A stretch of 64,000 bases of DNA from NCBI GenBank assembly GCA_900473685.1, contig UCNE01000005.1, positions 248,001 through 312,000 of the forward strand, read 5' to 3'. This stretch comes from Hyphomicrobiales bacterium (GTDB lineage: Bacteria; Pseudomonadota; Alphaproteobacteria; Rhizobiales; Rhizobiaceae). Both the position numbers and the translations under genes were made by a program. Shown here piece by piece: positions 1-7,501 of the stretch. Position 1 is the stretch's first letter; every line of letters starts with the position of its first letter. The notes below the pieces were generated by a model, which had not been told where the DNA came from, searched no databases, and saw only the letters and a program-made list of their open reading frames with translations.

Positions 1-904
1 GGGCATGGCGCGAGGCCGAGATCGTCACCGAGGTAACGAGCCGCATGGCGATGAGGTCGAACAGAAGATCGATTTCCTCTTCGAGCAGCGGATATTCCGC
101 ATGGAAACCGTGGGCGATGGCCGCGGCCGCACCGATCGGATCGGCATGGTCGAGCCCGGCATAGGCGGCCGCGATCGCGACTTCGGCGATGACGGGCGCA
201 TAGAGCGCGTCGCCAAGATCGATCAGGCCGGCGATCCGGTCGTGGTCGTCTTCGGCAACCAGCACGTTCCAGTCATTGGCATCGTTGTGAATGACGGTTG
301 AGCGCAGTTTCGGCAGCTTCGGTTCAATCACCGTGTCGAAGCGGGTAAGGAAGCGTTGCAGCAGTGCGCGGTCGCCTGCATCGGCAATGTGCTGCAACCG
401 GCCGGCGGAACGGCCCGCGTTGCGGATGTTCCAGTCGAGATCGCGCAGCGCGCCGGGATGTATGAAGCCTTGCAGGGCGGTATCGAAGCGGCCAAGCAGG
501 CGGCCGAGCGAGGTGAGCGCCTCATCGCTGCGGTCGGACTGCGCCAGCGGCGTGCCCGGAACCCAGCCGACGAGACGCAGCAGATGGCGCACGCCATGTG
601 CGCTCGTCGTCTCGCCAAGGCTTGCGCCGGAAACCGTCGGGCGGATATGCGGAACCGGCAGGCCGGGCGCATGTTCGCCGACATGGCTGAGAAGCGCCGT
701 CTGGAAGTCGCTTTCGACCGGCGGCTCGGCTGCATTGACGATCTTGAGGATGTAGATCCCGCCGGTGCTGGCCGTCACCTTGAAATTTTGGTCGCGTTCG
801 CTGTCGAGCGGCGACAGCGAGCCGTCGAGGCCATAGTGCTCGGCCAACAGGCGCTGTGCGTCTTCGATGGAAAAATCCGGGGTGGTCTTCAGCATATCGG
901 TCAT
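1..904 (-). CDS. Phosphotransferase (APH-like) N-terminal domain of a class III aminotransferase-type protein, partial
   Basis: The reading frame starts at the ATG complement at 902-904 and runs off the left edge after about 301 codons. The visible protein begins MTDMLKTTPDFSIEDAQRL and looks like an aminoglycoside phosphotransferase/choline kinase fold: FKVTASTGGIYILKIVN resembles the nucleotide-binding strand with its lysine, and VIHNDANDWNVLV followed by IAGLIDLGDA are the Brenner-type catalytic and metal-binding segments. In rhizobia such domains are often the N-terminal third of proteins of roughly 1000 residues that end in a class III PLP aminotransferase, and the segment RLVTSVTISASR near the edge fits that family. 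The aminotransferase part lies outside the window, so this assignment is inferred. It is divergent from an Lrp-type regulator, which probably controls it. Confidence 0.75.
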   Translation of the reverse strand, partial: MTDMLKTTPDFSIEDAQRLLAEHYGLDGSLSPLDSERDQNFKVTASTGGIYILKIVNAAEPPVESDFQTALLSHVGEHAPGLPVPHIRPTVSGASLGETTSAHGVRHLLRLVGWVPGTPLAQSDRSDEALTSLGRLLGRFDTALQGFIHPGALRDLDWNIRNAGRSAGRLQHIADAGDRALLQRFLTRFDTVIEPKLPKLRSTVIHNDANDWNVLVAEDDHDRIAGLIDLGDALYAPVIAEVAIAAAYAGLDHADPIGAAAAIAHGFHAEYPLLEEEIDLLFDLIAMRLVTSVTISASRHA

Positions 905-1031
905 GATGGGTCCTCGTCTGCTTTCAGATTTGCACGGGCGGCCAAACCATGCACCCGGCAATATGCCGGTTGCACCGGCATTATGTTTATAATAACCGTC
1001 ATCTTGTCGGCACTCTGAAAGGCGCACAATC

Positions 1032-1466
1032 ATGCAGGATACAGACGCGATCGACCGGACGATCCTCAGCATCCTGTCGCGGGAAGCGCGTATCCCGATG
1101 AAGTCGCTTGCCGGCCGTATCGGGCTATCGAGAAGTGCGACGACCGAGCGCGTCAACCGGCTGGAAAAAGCCGGGATCATTCGCGGCTACCGGGCCGATA
1201 TCGGCCAGCTGGACGAGGGCCAGGTGCATGCTTTCCTGCTTCTGACCTTGAAGAAGACGCCGTCGATCGGCGTGCTCGACCGGCTGGCTGGCTTCTCCTC
1301 GGTGCGCAAGGTGTCGTCGGTCAGCGGCCAGCTCGATCTCGTCGTCGAGGTCGAGGTCGGGTCGATCAATGCGCTGAACGAACTCAGGAACGAGGTGGCG
1401 ACGATGGAGAATGTCGATGACCTCACCACATCGATCGTTTTGCGCCGCGACATCGAGCGCAGCTGA
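1032..1466 (+). CDS. Lrp/AsnC family transcriptional regulator
   Basis: A 144-residue protein of normal Lrp/AsnC length. The N-terminal 60 residues hold a winged helix-turn-helix (ILSREARIPMKSLAGRIGLS, then RSATTERVNRLEKAGIIRGY), followed by the RAM/AsnC ligand-binding fold (VHAFLLLTLKK, VSGQLDLVVEVEV). Such proteins sense amino acids or related metabolites and form octamers. The gene is divergent from the phosphotransferase-aminotransferase gene, with a 127-bp shared gap. That is the usual arrangement for a local regulator that also controls itself. The effector cannot be read from the sequence. Confidence 0.88.
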   Translation: MQDTDAIDRTILSILSREARIPMKSLAGRIGLSRSATTERVNRLEKAGIIRGYRADIGQLDEGQVHAFLLLTLKKTPSIGVLDRLAGFSSVRKVSSVSGQLDLVVEVEVGSINALNELRNEVATMENVDDLTTSIVLRRDIERS

Positions 1467-1862
1467 GCCATGCTTGACTTTGCTGCACATGCTCACACAA
1501 TGATGTAGAGGAAAATGCAGCGTTCGCTGCCGTCGCGCGTCCTGTTTGGCGCATGGGAAGAGGCGCTTGCCACCGGGCGAACCGCATCCCACTCCAAGCT
1601 GTTCCCCGAAAAATTTGAAAGTCTTTCGTTTGCCGTGTCGAAATGGACGGCTAGCGATCCGCCGCGCGAAAACGCACAATCAAAAAACCGTGAATGAGAC
1701 ATCCGGCTGCCGCGTTGGGCTGCCGGAGACTGATCGGGCAGGGGCCCTGACGAGCTGTGATGGCTTGAAGATCGGTACAGTTTTGGTTGGTTCGCCAGAG
1801 GAGAAGGCGGTCCAGTCAGTGGCATGCGCCGGGAATGGATTTTTCCGGCCAAGGGAGGAAAT
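1467..1862 (+). promoter_or_regulatory. Long untranslated leader/promoter region of the purine permease
   Basis: These 396 bases contain no credible gene. They hold a promoter-proximal element at 1602-1625 that also occurs near hiuH. Between it and the permease start lie about 240 bases with folding potential: CCGGC at 1703-1707 can pair with GCCGG at about 1722-1726, and a GC-rich near-palindrome CAGGGGCCCTG follows at about 1739-1749. A good ribosome binding site (GGGAGGA) sits just before the ATG at 1863. The long structured leader could be a purine-sensing RNA, but I cannot match it to a known riboswitch consensus by eye. Confidence 0.5.
1602..1625 (+). promoter_or_regulatory. Shared purine-regulon element, copy A
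   Basis: TTCCCC, an A-rich tract and TTTGAAAGTCT stand here in the same order as in the allantoinase/hiuH intergenic region (7035-7059). CGAAA and TTTCG at its borders form an inverted repeat. TTGAAA could be a -35 hexamer or half of a LysR-type operator. The match between two separated purine promoters is seen directly; the binding protein is inferred to be the LysR protein of the cluster. Confidence 0.5.
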
Positions 1863-3155
1863 ATGTTTGAACGGCTCTTCAAGCTGAGTGAGCACAATAC
1901 GACGATCCGCACCGAACTGGTTGCGGGCGTCACGACATTTCTCACGATGTCGTACATCATCTTCGTCAATCCGGATATTCTGTCGACCACCGGCATGGAC
2001 CGCGACGCCATCTTTGTCGCGACCTGTCTCGCCGCAGCGCTCGGTTCGATCATCATGGCGCTGGTCGCCAACTGGCCGATCGGCATGGCGCCTGGCATGG
2101 GCCTCAATGCCTTCTTCGCCTTCACGGTCGTCGCGGCCCTCGGCTTCACCTGGCAGCAGGCGCTCGGAGCCGTCTTCATCTCGGGCCTGATCTTCCTCTT
2201 CCTGACAGTCACAGGGATCCGCAGTTGGCTGATTCAGGGCATTCCGCATTCGCTGCGCAGTGCGATCGCTACCGGTATCGGCCTTTTCCTCGGCATCATC
2301 GCGCTGAAGAATGCCGGTATTGTCGTCGATAATCCGGCAACGCTGGTCGGCCTCGGCAGCCTCAAGGCCACCGGTCCGCTCTTGGCGATCTTCGGCTTCT
2401 TCGTCATTGCAGTGCTCGATGCCCTGAAAATTCGCGGTGCGATCCTGATCGGTATTCTGGCCGTCACCGTGCTGTCCTGGATCACCGGCGTCAGCCAGTT
2501 TCAGGGCGTCGTTTCGATGCCGCCCAGCATGGCGCCGACCTTCCTGCAACTCGATATCGTCGGTGCACTGCATGGTGGCTTGGTCCACGTCATCCTCGTC
2601 TTCGTTCTCGTCGAAGTGTTTGATGCGACGGGCACGCTGATCGGCGTCGCCAAGCGCGCCAACCTGATCCAGGAAGGCAAGCCCAGCCGCCTCGGCCGCG
2701 CGCTTCTCGCCGATAGCACGGCCATCGTTGCCGGTTCGCTGATGGGCACCAGCAGCACAACGGCCTATGTCGAAAGCGCGTCGGGCGTTCAGGCCGGCGG
2801 CCGTACCGGCCTGACCGCTCTGGTTATCGCCTTGCTGTTCCTCGCCTCGCTGTTCATCTCGCCGCTGGCGGCCTCGGTGCCCACCTACGCGACCGCACCG
2901 GCTCTGCTCTACGTCGCAGGCCTGATGATGCGCGAACTGACCGAAGTCGATTGGGAAGACCTGACCGAAGCCGCACCGGCAGCGCTGACGGCCCTTGCCA
3001 TGCCCTTCACCTACTCGATCGCCAACGGCCTTGCCTTCGGCTTCATCAGCTACGTCGTCCTGAAAGCCTTCACCGGAAAATGGCGCGCCATCCATCCGGC
3101 AACCCTGATCGTCGCCGTCCTGTTCGTCATCCGCTTCGCGTTCTTCGCGGAGTAA
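1863..3155 (+). CDS. NCS2/AzgA family purine (guanine/hypoxanthine) permease
   Basis: A 430-residue, very hydrophobic protein with about a dozen membrane segments. The N-terminus (TIRTELVAGVTTFLTMSYI, then FVNPDILSTTGMD) and the MAPGMGLNAFFAF segment are hallmarks of the AzgA/PbuG branch of nucleobase:cation symporters, which import guanine, hypoxanthine or adenine. The ATG at 1863 is preferred over an in-frame start 39 bases upstream because GGGAGGA precedes it at correct spacing and the protein then starts MFERLFKL as in the family. Its location next to the urate and allantoin genes, and the shared promoter element at 1602, support a role in feeding purines into that pathway. The exact substrate is not visible. 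Confidence 0.9.
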   Translation: MFERLFKLSEHNTTIRTELVAGVTTFLTMSYIIFVNPDILSTTGMDRDAIFVATCLAAALGSIIMALVANWPIGMAPGMGLNAFFAFTVVAALGFTWQQALGAVFISGLIFLFLTVTGIRSWLIQGIPHSLRSAIATGIGLFLGIIALKNAGIVVDNPATLVGLGSLKATGPLLAIFGFFVIAVLDALKIRGAILIGILAVTVLSWITGVSQFQGVVSMPPSMAPTFLQLDIVGALHGGLVHVILVFVLVEVFDATGTLIGVAKRANLIQEGKPSRLGRALLADSTAIVAGSLMGTSSTTAYVESASGVQAGGRTGLTALVIALLFLASLFISPLAASVPTYATAPALLYVAGLMMRELTEVDWEDLTEAAPAALTALAMPFTYSIANGLAFGFISYVVLKAFTGKWRAIHPATLIVAVLFVIRFAFFAE

Positions 3156-3203
3156 CCATCGGATAATGGTCAAGCGGCTATCGCTTGCCGATACGCTGAA
3201 ATC

Positions 3204-3236
3204 AGTACCGGGCTGCAGTCGCTGCAGCCCGGTACT
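3204..3236. terminator. Strong hairpin downstream of the purine permease
   Basis: A perfect 15-bp stem (AGTACCGGGCTGCAG paired with its complement at 3222-3236) closes a 3-nt loop. There is no clear T tract after it, so it may terminate with help from Rho or simply protect the 3' end of the permease mRNA. Confidence 0.6.
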
Positions 3237-3337
3237 CGCGTCTTCGTGATCCATGTGGCTGGTGCCGGACTGCAGCAAACGCTTGTGCTTGCGGGGTGCA
3301 TCATGTCATTAGGGCGCCTTCTCCCGGAGACCGGCAC

Positions 3338-4390
3338 ATGAACAACACCCTTTTGGCTAGACGACCATGGAAAAGACTGGCGCTGATCGCGTCGCTTTTC
3401 ATGTGGGCACCGGCAAATGCGACGCCTGTGCTGGTCGTCGATGCCGACAGTCACCAGGTGCTCTACCAGGACGATGCCGGAGTGCCCTGGTATCCGGCAT
3501 CGACAACCAAGCTGATGACGGCACTCGTCGTATTCGAAGCGCTTCGTTCCGGCGAAGTGATGCTGTCGACACCCGTCACCATGACCGGCAACGCCACGAA
3601 ACAGGCCTTTCTCGAATCCGGCCTGACCCTTGGGCGGACCATGACGCTCGAGGACGCGCTCTTTGCCATGATCGCCGCATCGGCAAACGATGTGGCTGTC
3701 GCGTTGGCAGAGGCGGTTTCTCCCGACGAGCCCTCTTTCGTCCGCAAGATGAATGAAGCTGCAGCCCGCCTCGGAATGACCGGTACCCGTTTTACCAATC
3801 CCAACGGCCTGTTTGACCGCAACAACTATACGTCCGCCCGCGATCTCGCCCTCCTGGGCATGGAAGTGGACAAGATGTTCCCCGAATATCGCCGCTTCTT
3901 CCTGGCGTCGGCCGTCACGATCGACGGCAAGGAGATCAAGTCCAACAATCTGCTCTTGACCCGCTTTGACGGCACGATCGGAATGAAGACCGGTTTTCTC
4001 TGCGCATCCGGACGAAACTTCGTCGGGATGGCGGAGCGGAACGGAAAGCGCATGATGGTGGTCATTCTCGGCGCCACCACGGAGCGGGAGCGCAACGAAC
4101 GATCCGCGCAATATCTGACGCAGGCCTTCAATGGCCAGCTGCCTGCCAAGGCCGGGCCTGTCGAAAGCCTGCAGAACCGCACGGATGTGGCGCCGCAGGA
4201 TATGCGGGTCCGCCTCTGCACCGACAAGAGCGCCGCCTACGAGGCCAGCCGCAACGCGCTTTATCCGATGGGCCTGCCGGGCCAGGAAACGTATCTGCGG
4301 GGCGAGATACCGGCAGAGGTCCACGCGATCAGGACCTGGGCCACCGATACGAAAACGGACGTGCCGATCCCCGTTAAGAGGCCGTCGTAA
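3338..4390 (+). CDS. D-alanyl-D-alanine carboxypeptidase (peptidase S11, DacC-like)
   Basis: A 350-residue periplasmic penicillin-binding protein that trims the terminal D-Ala of peptidoglycan stem peptides. A signal peptide (basic RRPWKR, hydrophobic core, cleavage after PANA) covers about residues 1-28. The three active-site motifs are present: S55-x-x-K in ASTTK, S115-A-N, and K217-T-G. The C-terminal 130 residues are less typical and probably a beta-rich domain. The ATG at 3338 was chosen because CGGAGA lies upstream and the signal peptide then starts correctly; an upstream ATG at 3296 would add 14 unlikely residues. It is unrelated in function to the purine genes on both sides. Confidence 0.9.
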   Translation: MNNTLLARRPWKRLALIASLFMWAPANATPVLVVDADSHQVLYQDDAGVPWYPASTTKLMTALVVFEALRSGEVMLSTPVTMTGNATKQAFLESGLTLGRTMTLEDALFAMIAASANDVAVALAEAVSPDEPSFVRKMNEAAARLGMTGTRFTNPNGLFDRNNYTSARDLALLGMEVDKMFPEYRRFFLASAVTIDGKEIKSNNLLLTRFDGTIGMKTGFLCASGRNFVGMAERNGKRMMVVILGATTERERNERSAQYLTQAFNGQLPAKAGPVESLQNRTDVAPQDMRVRLCTDKSAAYEASRNALYPMGLPGQETYLRGEIPAEVHAIRTWATDTKTDVPIPVKRPS

Positions 4391-4564
4391 TCAAGGTAAT
4401 GACTGACCGCTTCAGTTCGGAGCGAAGATTCGCTAGAAACGCCTATCGCCCGCGGGCGTGCAGTGTTGCCGGATAAAGCAATGAGCACCAAAGAAATCTG
4501 ATCGATGGTCTTAGACACCGCGCACCCGGTCACGGATAGTTTCGTGACCTTCGGCGCCGGGGCC

Positions 4565-4933
4565 TCACTGCCAGTCGGCCATCTCGTATAGCGGCCGGAT
4601 TTCGATTTCGCTTGGTCCTGGCATCGGATTGGGGCAGCGTTTCACCCAGGCGACGGCCTCGTCCATGTCCTTGACCTCCCAGAGCCAGAAACCAGCGACC
4701 AGTTCGCGGGCCTCGGCGAAGGGACCGTCGATGACCGTGCGGCCGGCGCCGTTGAACGCGACACGCTTGCCTGCAGATGAGGGTTTCAGGCCATCGGCGT
4801 CGCGCAGGATACCGGCCTCGCGAAGCTCGTCATTGTATTTGCCCATCGCCTCCATCATGGCGTTCATTTCGTCCGTCGGAAAAAAGCCCTTTTCGCTGTC
4901 TTCGGTCGCTTTCACCAATACCATTACACGCAT
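4565..4933 (-). CDS. YciI/DGPF-domain family protein
   Basis: A 122-residue protein of the YCII-related superfamily with a ferredoxin-like alpha-beta fold. It begins MRVMVLVKATEDSEKG and carries the characteristic TVIDGPFAEARELVAGFWLW segment. Members are often encoded next to ECF sigma factors or act as small oxygenase-like or scaffold proteins, but no function can be assigned. An upstream in-frame start at 4963 would add ten residues that family members lack. No partner sigma factor is visible. The 174 bases between it and the preceding convergent carboxypeptidase gene show no feature. Confidence 0.82.
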   Translation of the reverse strand: MRVMVLVKATEDSEKGFFPTDEMNAMMEAMGKYNDELREAGILRDADGLKPSSAGKRVAFNGAGRTVIDGPFAEARELVAGFWLWEVKDMDEAVAWVKRCPNPMPGPSEIEIRPLYEMADWQ

Positions 4934-5058
4934 CGTCAGTCTCCTTGTTGGAACCGGCCTCATTGGCCTGGTATCCTAACGACGAATGGTGCTTTCGGAA
5001 ATCGACAACCCTTTGCAAACTTTTTGGATGTGGGATGCAACAGGCTGGTTTTGAGGGC

Positions 5059-5544
5059 TTATCGGATCAGAAACGGCGTCTCATAAAAATGTTCTTCCAG
5101 ATTGACGCCTTCGCCGGCGCGGTCGATGACGGCGAAATCGGAGATGCCGTCGAGCGGCGTCAGGATGCCGTGCCAGATGTTGCGGCCGATATTGACCCCT
5201 TGGCCGGGCGCCGTCCTGAAAGCGATCGGCTCGCCCGGTCCGTCCGGCGTCTCCTCGGCAACGACCACGAGAAACGGATGCTCGCTCAAGGGAATGAACG
5301 CCTGGCTGCCGAACGGATGGCGTTCGACCATGCCAAGCTCCAGCGGCAGCGGATAGGGTTCACCGCGCAGCAGGCTGATCATTGGCCGGGCTTTTTCGCC
5401 GGTCGTCTCGATCCGAGCAAGATCATGATAGCGCACGCATTTGCCGGCGTTGATCGGGAAATTATGAGCGCCCTCGGTTTCCAAAACCTCGCCAAACGGT
5501 GCGAACGCCTCGCGGGTCAATGGCCTGATGTCAATCGTCTTCAT
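5059..5544 (-). CDS. allA: Ureidoglycolate lyase
   Basis: A 161-residue cupin-like enzyme matching AllA in length and sequence: MKTIDIRPLTREAFAPFGEV at the N-terminus, then ERHPFGSQAFIPL and GVNIGRNIWHGILTPL with the conserved histidine. It cleaves ureidoglycolate to glyoxylate and urea, the last step of allantoin breakdown, in the cytoplasm. It lies 11 bases downstream of the allantoinase/OHCU decarboxylase gene on the same strand, so the two are co-transcribed. Its product, glyoxylate, is the substrate of the gcl operon at 21.3 kb. Allantoicase, which would make ureidoglycolate, is not in the window. Confidence 0.93.
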   Translation of the reverse strand: MKTIDIRPLTREAFAPFGEVLETEGAHNFPINAGKCVRYHDLARIETTGEKARPMISLLRGEPYPLPLELGMVERHPFGSQAFIPLSEHPFLVVVAEETPDGPGEPIAFRTAPGQGVNIGRNIWHGILTPLDGISDFAVIDRAGEGVNLEEHFYETPFLIR

Positions 5545-5555
5545 CGTCTCTTCCC

Positions 5556-6974
5556 TCAGTTCGGCAGCATGTCGGTCAGGCGCAGCAGAGCGATCCGCTC
5601 GACCTGGCGGCAGGCCGTTTGAAATTCCGTCTGCCAGTCATTGCCGATGCGGCGCTGGAAAGCCGCCAGAATCTCGGCCTTGCCCAGCCCGCGCACGGCG
5701 ATGATGAAGGGGAAGCCGAATGTTTTGACGTAACGGCCATTGAGAATGTTGAACTGCTCGCGCTCTGCGTCCGTCAGGGCATCAAGGCCAGCGGATGCCT
5801 GTTCGCTGGTCGAGCTTTCGGTCAGGCGCCTGGCCTGTGCCAGCTTGCCGGCGAGATCGGGGTGAGCGTTGAGCACCGCCAGCCGCTCCGTTTCGCTTGC
5901 ACCGCGAAAGACTGAGGCTAATGCCGCATGCAGGCCGATGGCGGTATCGTTGGCGGCTCCCAACTCGCCCGCAAAGGCGCGCCGGGCAATCCAGTCCGAA
6001 TGTTCGAAGACGCCGCCGAAGCGGGCAACGAAGGTCTCTTCCGAAAGGCGAGACGGGCGGTTGTCGTTCGGCTTGAAGGGAAATGCCTTTGCCCAATGCT
6101 CGGCGATATCGATGCGGCGGGCGATCCAGACCTTGTCATGGCCCTTTACGTAATCGATGAACCGCGCCAGGGCAGCGGCGCGCCCCGGCCGTCCGGCCAA
6201 GCGGCAATGCAGGCCGATATTCATCATTTTTGGCGCGCCGTCTGCGCCTTCAGCATAGAGCACGTCGAACGTGTCCTTCAGGTAGCTGAAAAACTGGTCG
6301 CCGCTGTTGAACCCTTGCGGCGTGGCAAAACGCATGTCGTTGGTATCGAGCGTATAGGGGATGACCAACTGGTGTTTGCCGCCGTGTTCGTGCCAGTAGG
6401 GCAGGTCGTCAGCATAGCTGTCGGAGACATAGGCAAAGCCGCCTTCCTCGCTGACCAGATCGACGGTATTTTCCGAACAGCGGCCGGTATACCAGCCGCG
6501 CGGCCGCTCGCCGGTCACCAGCGTGTGCAGCCGGATTGCCTCGGCGATCTGCTTGCGCTCCTCGGCCGGGTCCATGTCCTTGTGCTCGACCCATTTCAGC
6601 CCGTGCGAGGCGATTTCCCAGCCGGCGCTCTGCATGGCCGCCACCTGTTCCGGGGAGCGTTTCAGGGCGGTTGCGACACCATAGACTGTCACCGGAACGT
6701 CTCGTTCGGTCAAAAGCCGGTGCAGCCGCCAGAAACCGGCGCGGGCGCCGTATTCGTAGATCGATTCCATGTTCCAGTGGCGCTGTCCCGCCCAGGCGCT
6801 GGCGCCGACGATCTCTGACAGGAAGGCCTCCGAGGCGATGTCGCCGTGCAGCACGCAGTTTTCGCCGCCTTCTTCGTAGTTGACGACAAACTGGACGGCG
6901 ATGCGGGCCTCGTCCGGCCAGGCGGCGTTCGGTGCGGTGGCGCCATAGCCCTGCAGATCGCGCGGATATCTCAT
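5556..6974 (-). CDS. puuE: Bifunctional allantoinase (PuuE type) / OHCU decarboxylase (UraD)
   Basis: A 472-residue fusion. Residues 1 to about 300 are a polysaccharide-deacetylase-like allantoinase of the PuuE type (MRYPRDLQGYG, then ENCVLHGD, WNMESIYEYGAR, HGLKWVEH and a GLHCRLAGRPGR segment). It opens allantoin to allantoate. From about residue 315 to the end is 2-oxo-4-hydroxy-4-carboxy-5-ureidoimidazoline decarboxylase, with LNAHPDLAGKLA, the ESSTSEQASAGL motif and the typical YVKTFGFPFIIAVRG end. It turns OHCU into S-allantoin. The fusion places two consecutive steps on one polypeptide. It is divergent from hiuH, which makes OHCU, and co-transcribed with allA. Confidence 0.92.
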   Translation of the reverse strand: MRYPRDLQGYGATAPNAAWPDEARIAVQFVVNYEEGGENCVLHGDIASEAFLSEIVGASAWAGQRHWNMESIYEYGARAGFWRLHRLLTERDVPVTVYGVATALKRSPEQVAAMQSAGWEIASHGLKWVEHKDMDPAEERKQIAEAIRLHTLVTGERPRGWYTGRCSENTVDLVSEEGGFAYVSDSYADDLPYWHEHGGKHQLVIPYTLDTNDMRFATPQGFNSGDQFFSYLKDTFDVLYAEGADGAPKMMNIGLHCRLAGRPGRAAALARFIDYVKGHDKVWIARRIDIAEHWAKAFPFKPNDNRPSRLSEETFVARFGGVFEHSDWIARRAFAGELGAANDTAIGLHAALASVFRGASETERLAVLNAHPDLAGKLAQARRLTESSTSEQASAGLDALTDAEREQFNILNGRYVKTFGFPFIIAVRGLGKAEILAAFQRRIGNDWQTEFQTACRQVERIALLRLTDMLPN

Positions 6975-7034
6975 GAAATCATTCCTCCCAAAACGTTCGA
7001 TTGGCTGATTTCTAACCGCAAAACACGCGCGTCA

Positions 7035-7059
7035 TTCCCCTTCAAAATTTTGAAAGTCT
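7035..7059. promoter_or_regulatory. Shared purine-regulon element, copy B, with a 14-bp palindrome
   Basis: The gap between puuE/uraD and hiuH contains the perfect palindrome TTCAAAATTTTGAA at 7041-7054 inside the element TTCCCC-(N)-AATTTTGAAAGTCT. A T-N11-A arrangement typical of LysR-type operators is present (T7042, A7054). It is about 65 bases from the puuE start and 85 from the hiuH start, a suitable place to control both directions. Confidence 0.6.
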
Positions 7060-7138
7060 CGAACGATCAGCCCGCTACCGCAGGGAAGTGGAGTGACCGA
7101 TAGTGCTGGAATAATGCAGTCTTCGGGAGGTGAAACGC

Positions 7139-7498
7139 ATGCAATCTGGAACAGCTGGCCGGCTGACGACCCACGTGCTCGACACGGCGCGCGGCAAACC
7201 CGCCGAAAACCTGCGCATCGATCTCTTCCGCATCGACGGCGAGCGCGCCGTTGAGATCGGTTCCACCCGCACCAATGACGACGGCCGCTGCGATGGGCCG
7301 CTCTTGAGCGGTGAGGCGATGCAATCGGGAACCTACGAGCTGCGCTTCCATGCCGGGGACTATCTCGGCCAAAACGCCGGCGAAGTACCGTTCCTCGATA
7401 TCATCCCGATCCGTTTCGGTATCGCGGACGTGTCGGCGCATTATCACGTGCCGCTACTGCTGTCGCCCTACAGCTATTCCACCTATCGCGGGAGCTGA
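7139..7498 (+). CDS. uraH: 5-hydroxyisourate hydrolase (transthyretin-related)
   Basis: A 119-residue transthyretin-like hydrolase. The family signatures are visible: [15 protein letters not shown] near the N-terminus and the C-terminal tetrapeptide YRGS. It converts 5-hydroxyisourate, the unstable product of urate oxidation, into OHCU for the UraD domain encoded divergently. The ATG at 7139 follows GGGAGGTG at good spacing; a GTG three codons upstream overlaps that ribosome binding site and is unlikely. The stop is three bases before the xdhA start, so hiuH heads the xdhABC operon. Confidence 0.93.
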   Translation: MQSGTAGRLTTHVLDTARGKPAENLRIDLFRIDGERAVEIGSTRTNDDGRCDGPLLSGEAMQSGTYELRFHAGDYLGQNAGEVPFLDIIPIRFGIADVSAHYHVPLLLSPYSYSTYRGS

Positions 7499-7501
7499 GC
7501 C

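Noticed and set aside
1680-3278. 532-codon open frame on the minus strand
   Set aside because: It runs antisense through the whole purine permease gene and has the arginine/aspartate-rich composition of a shadow frame in GC-rich DNA.
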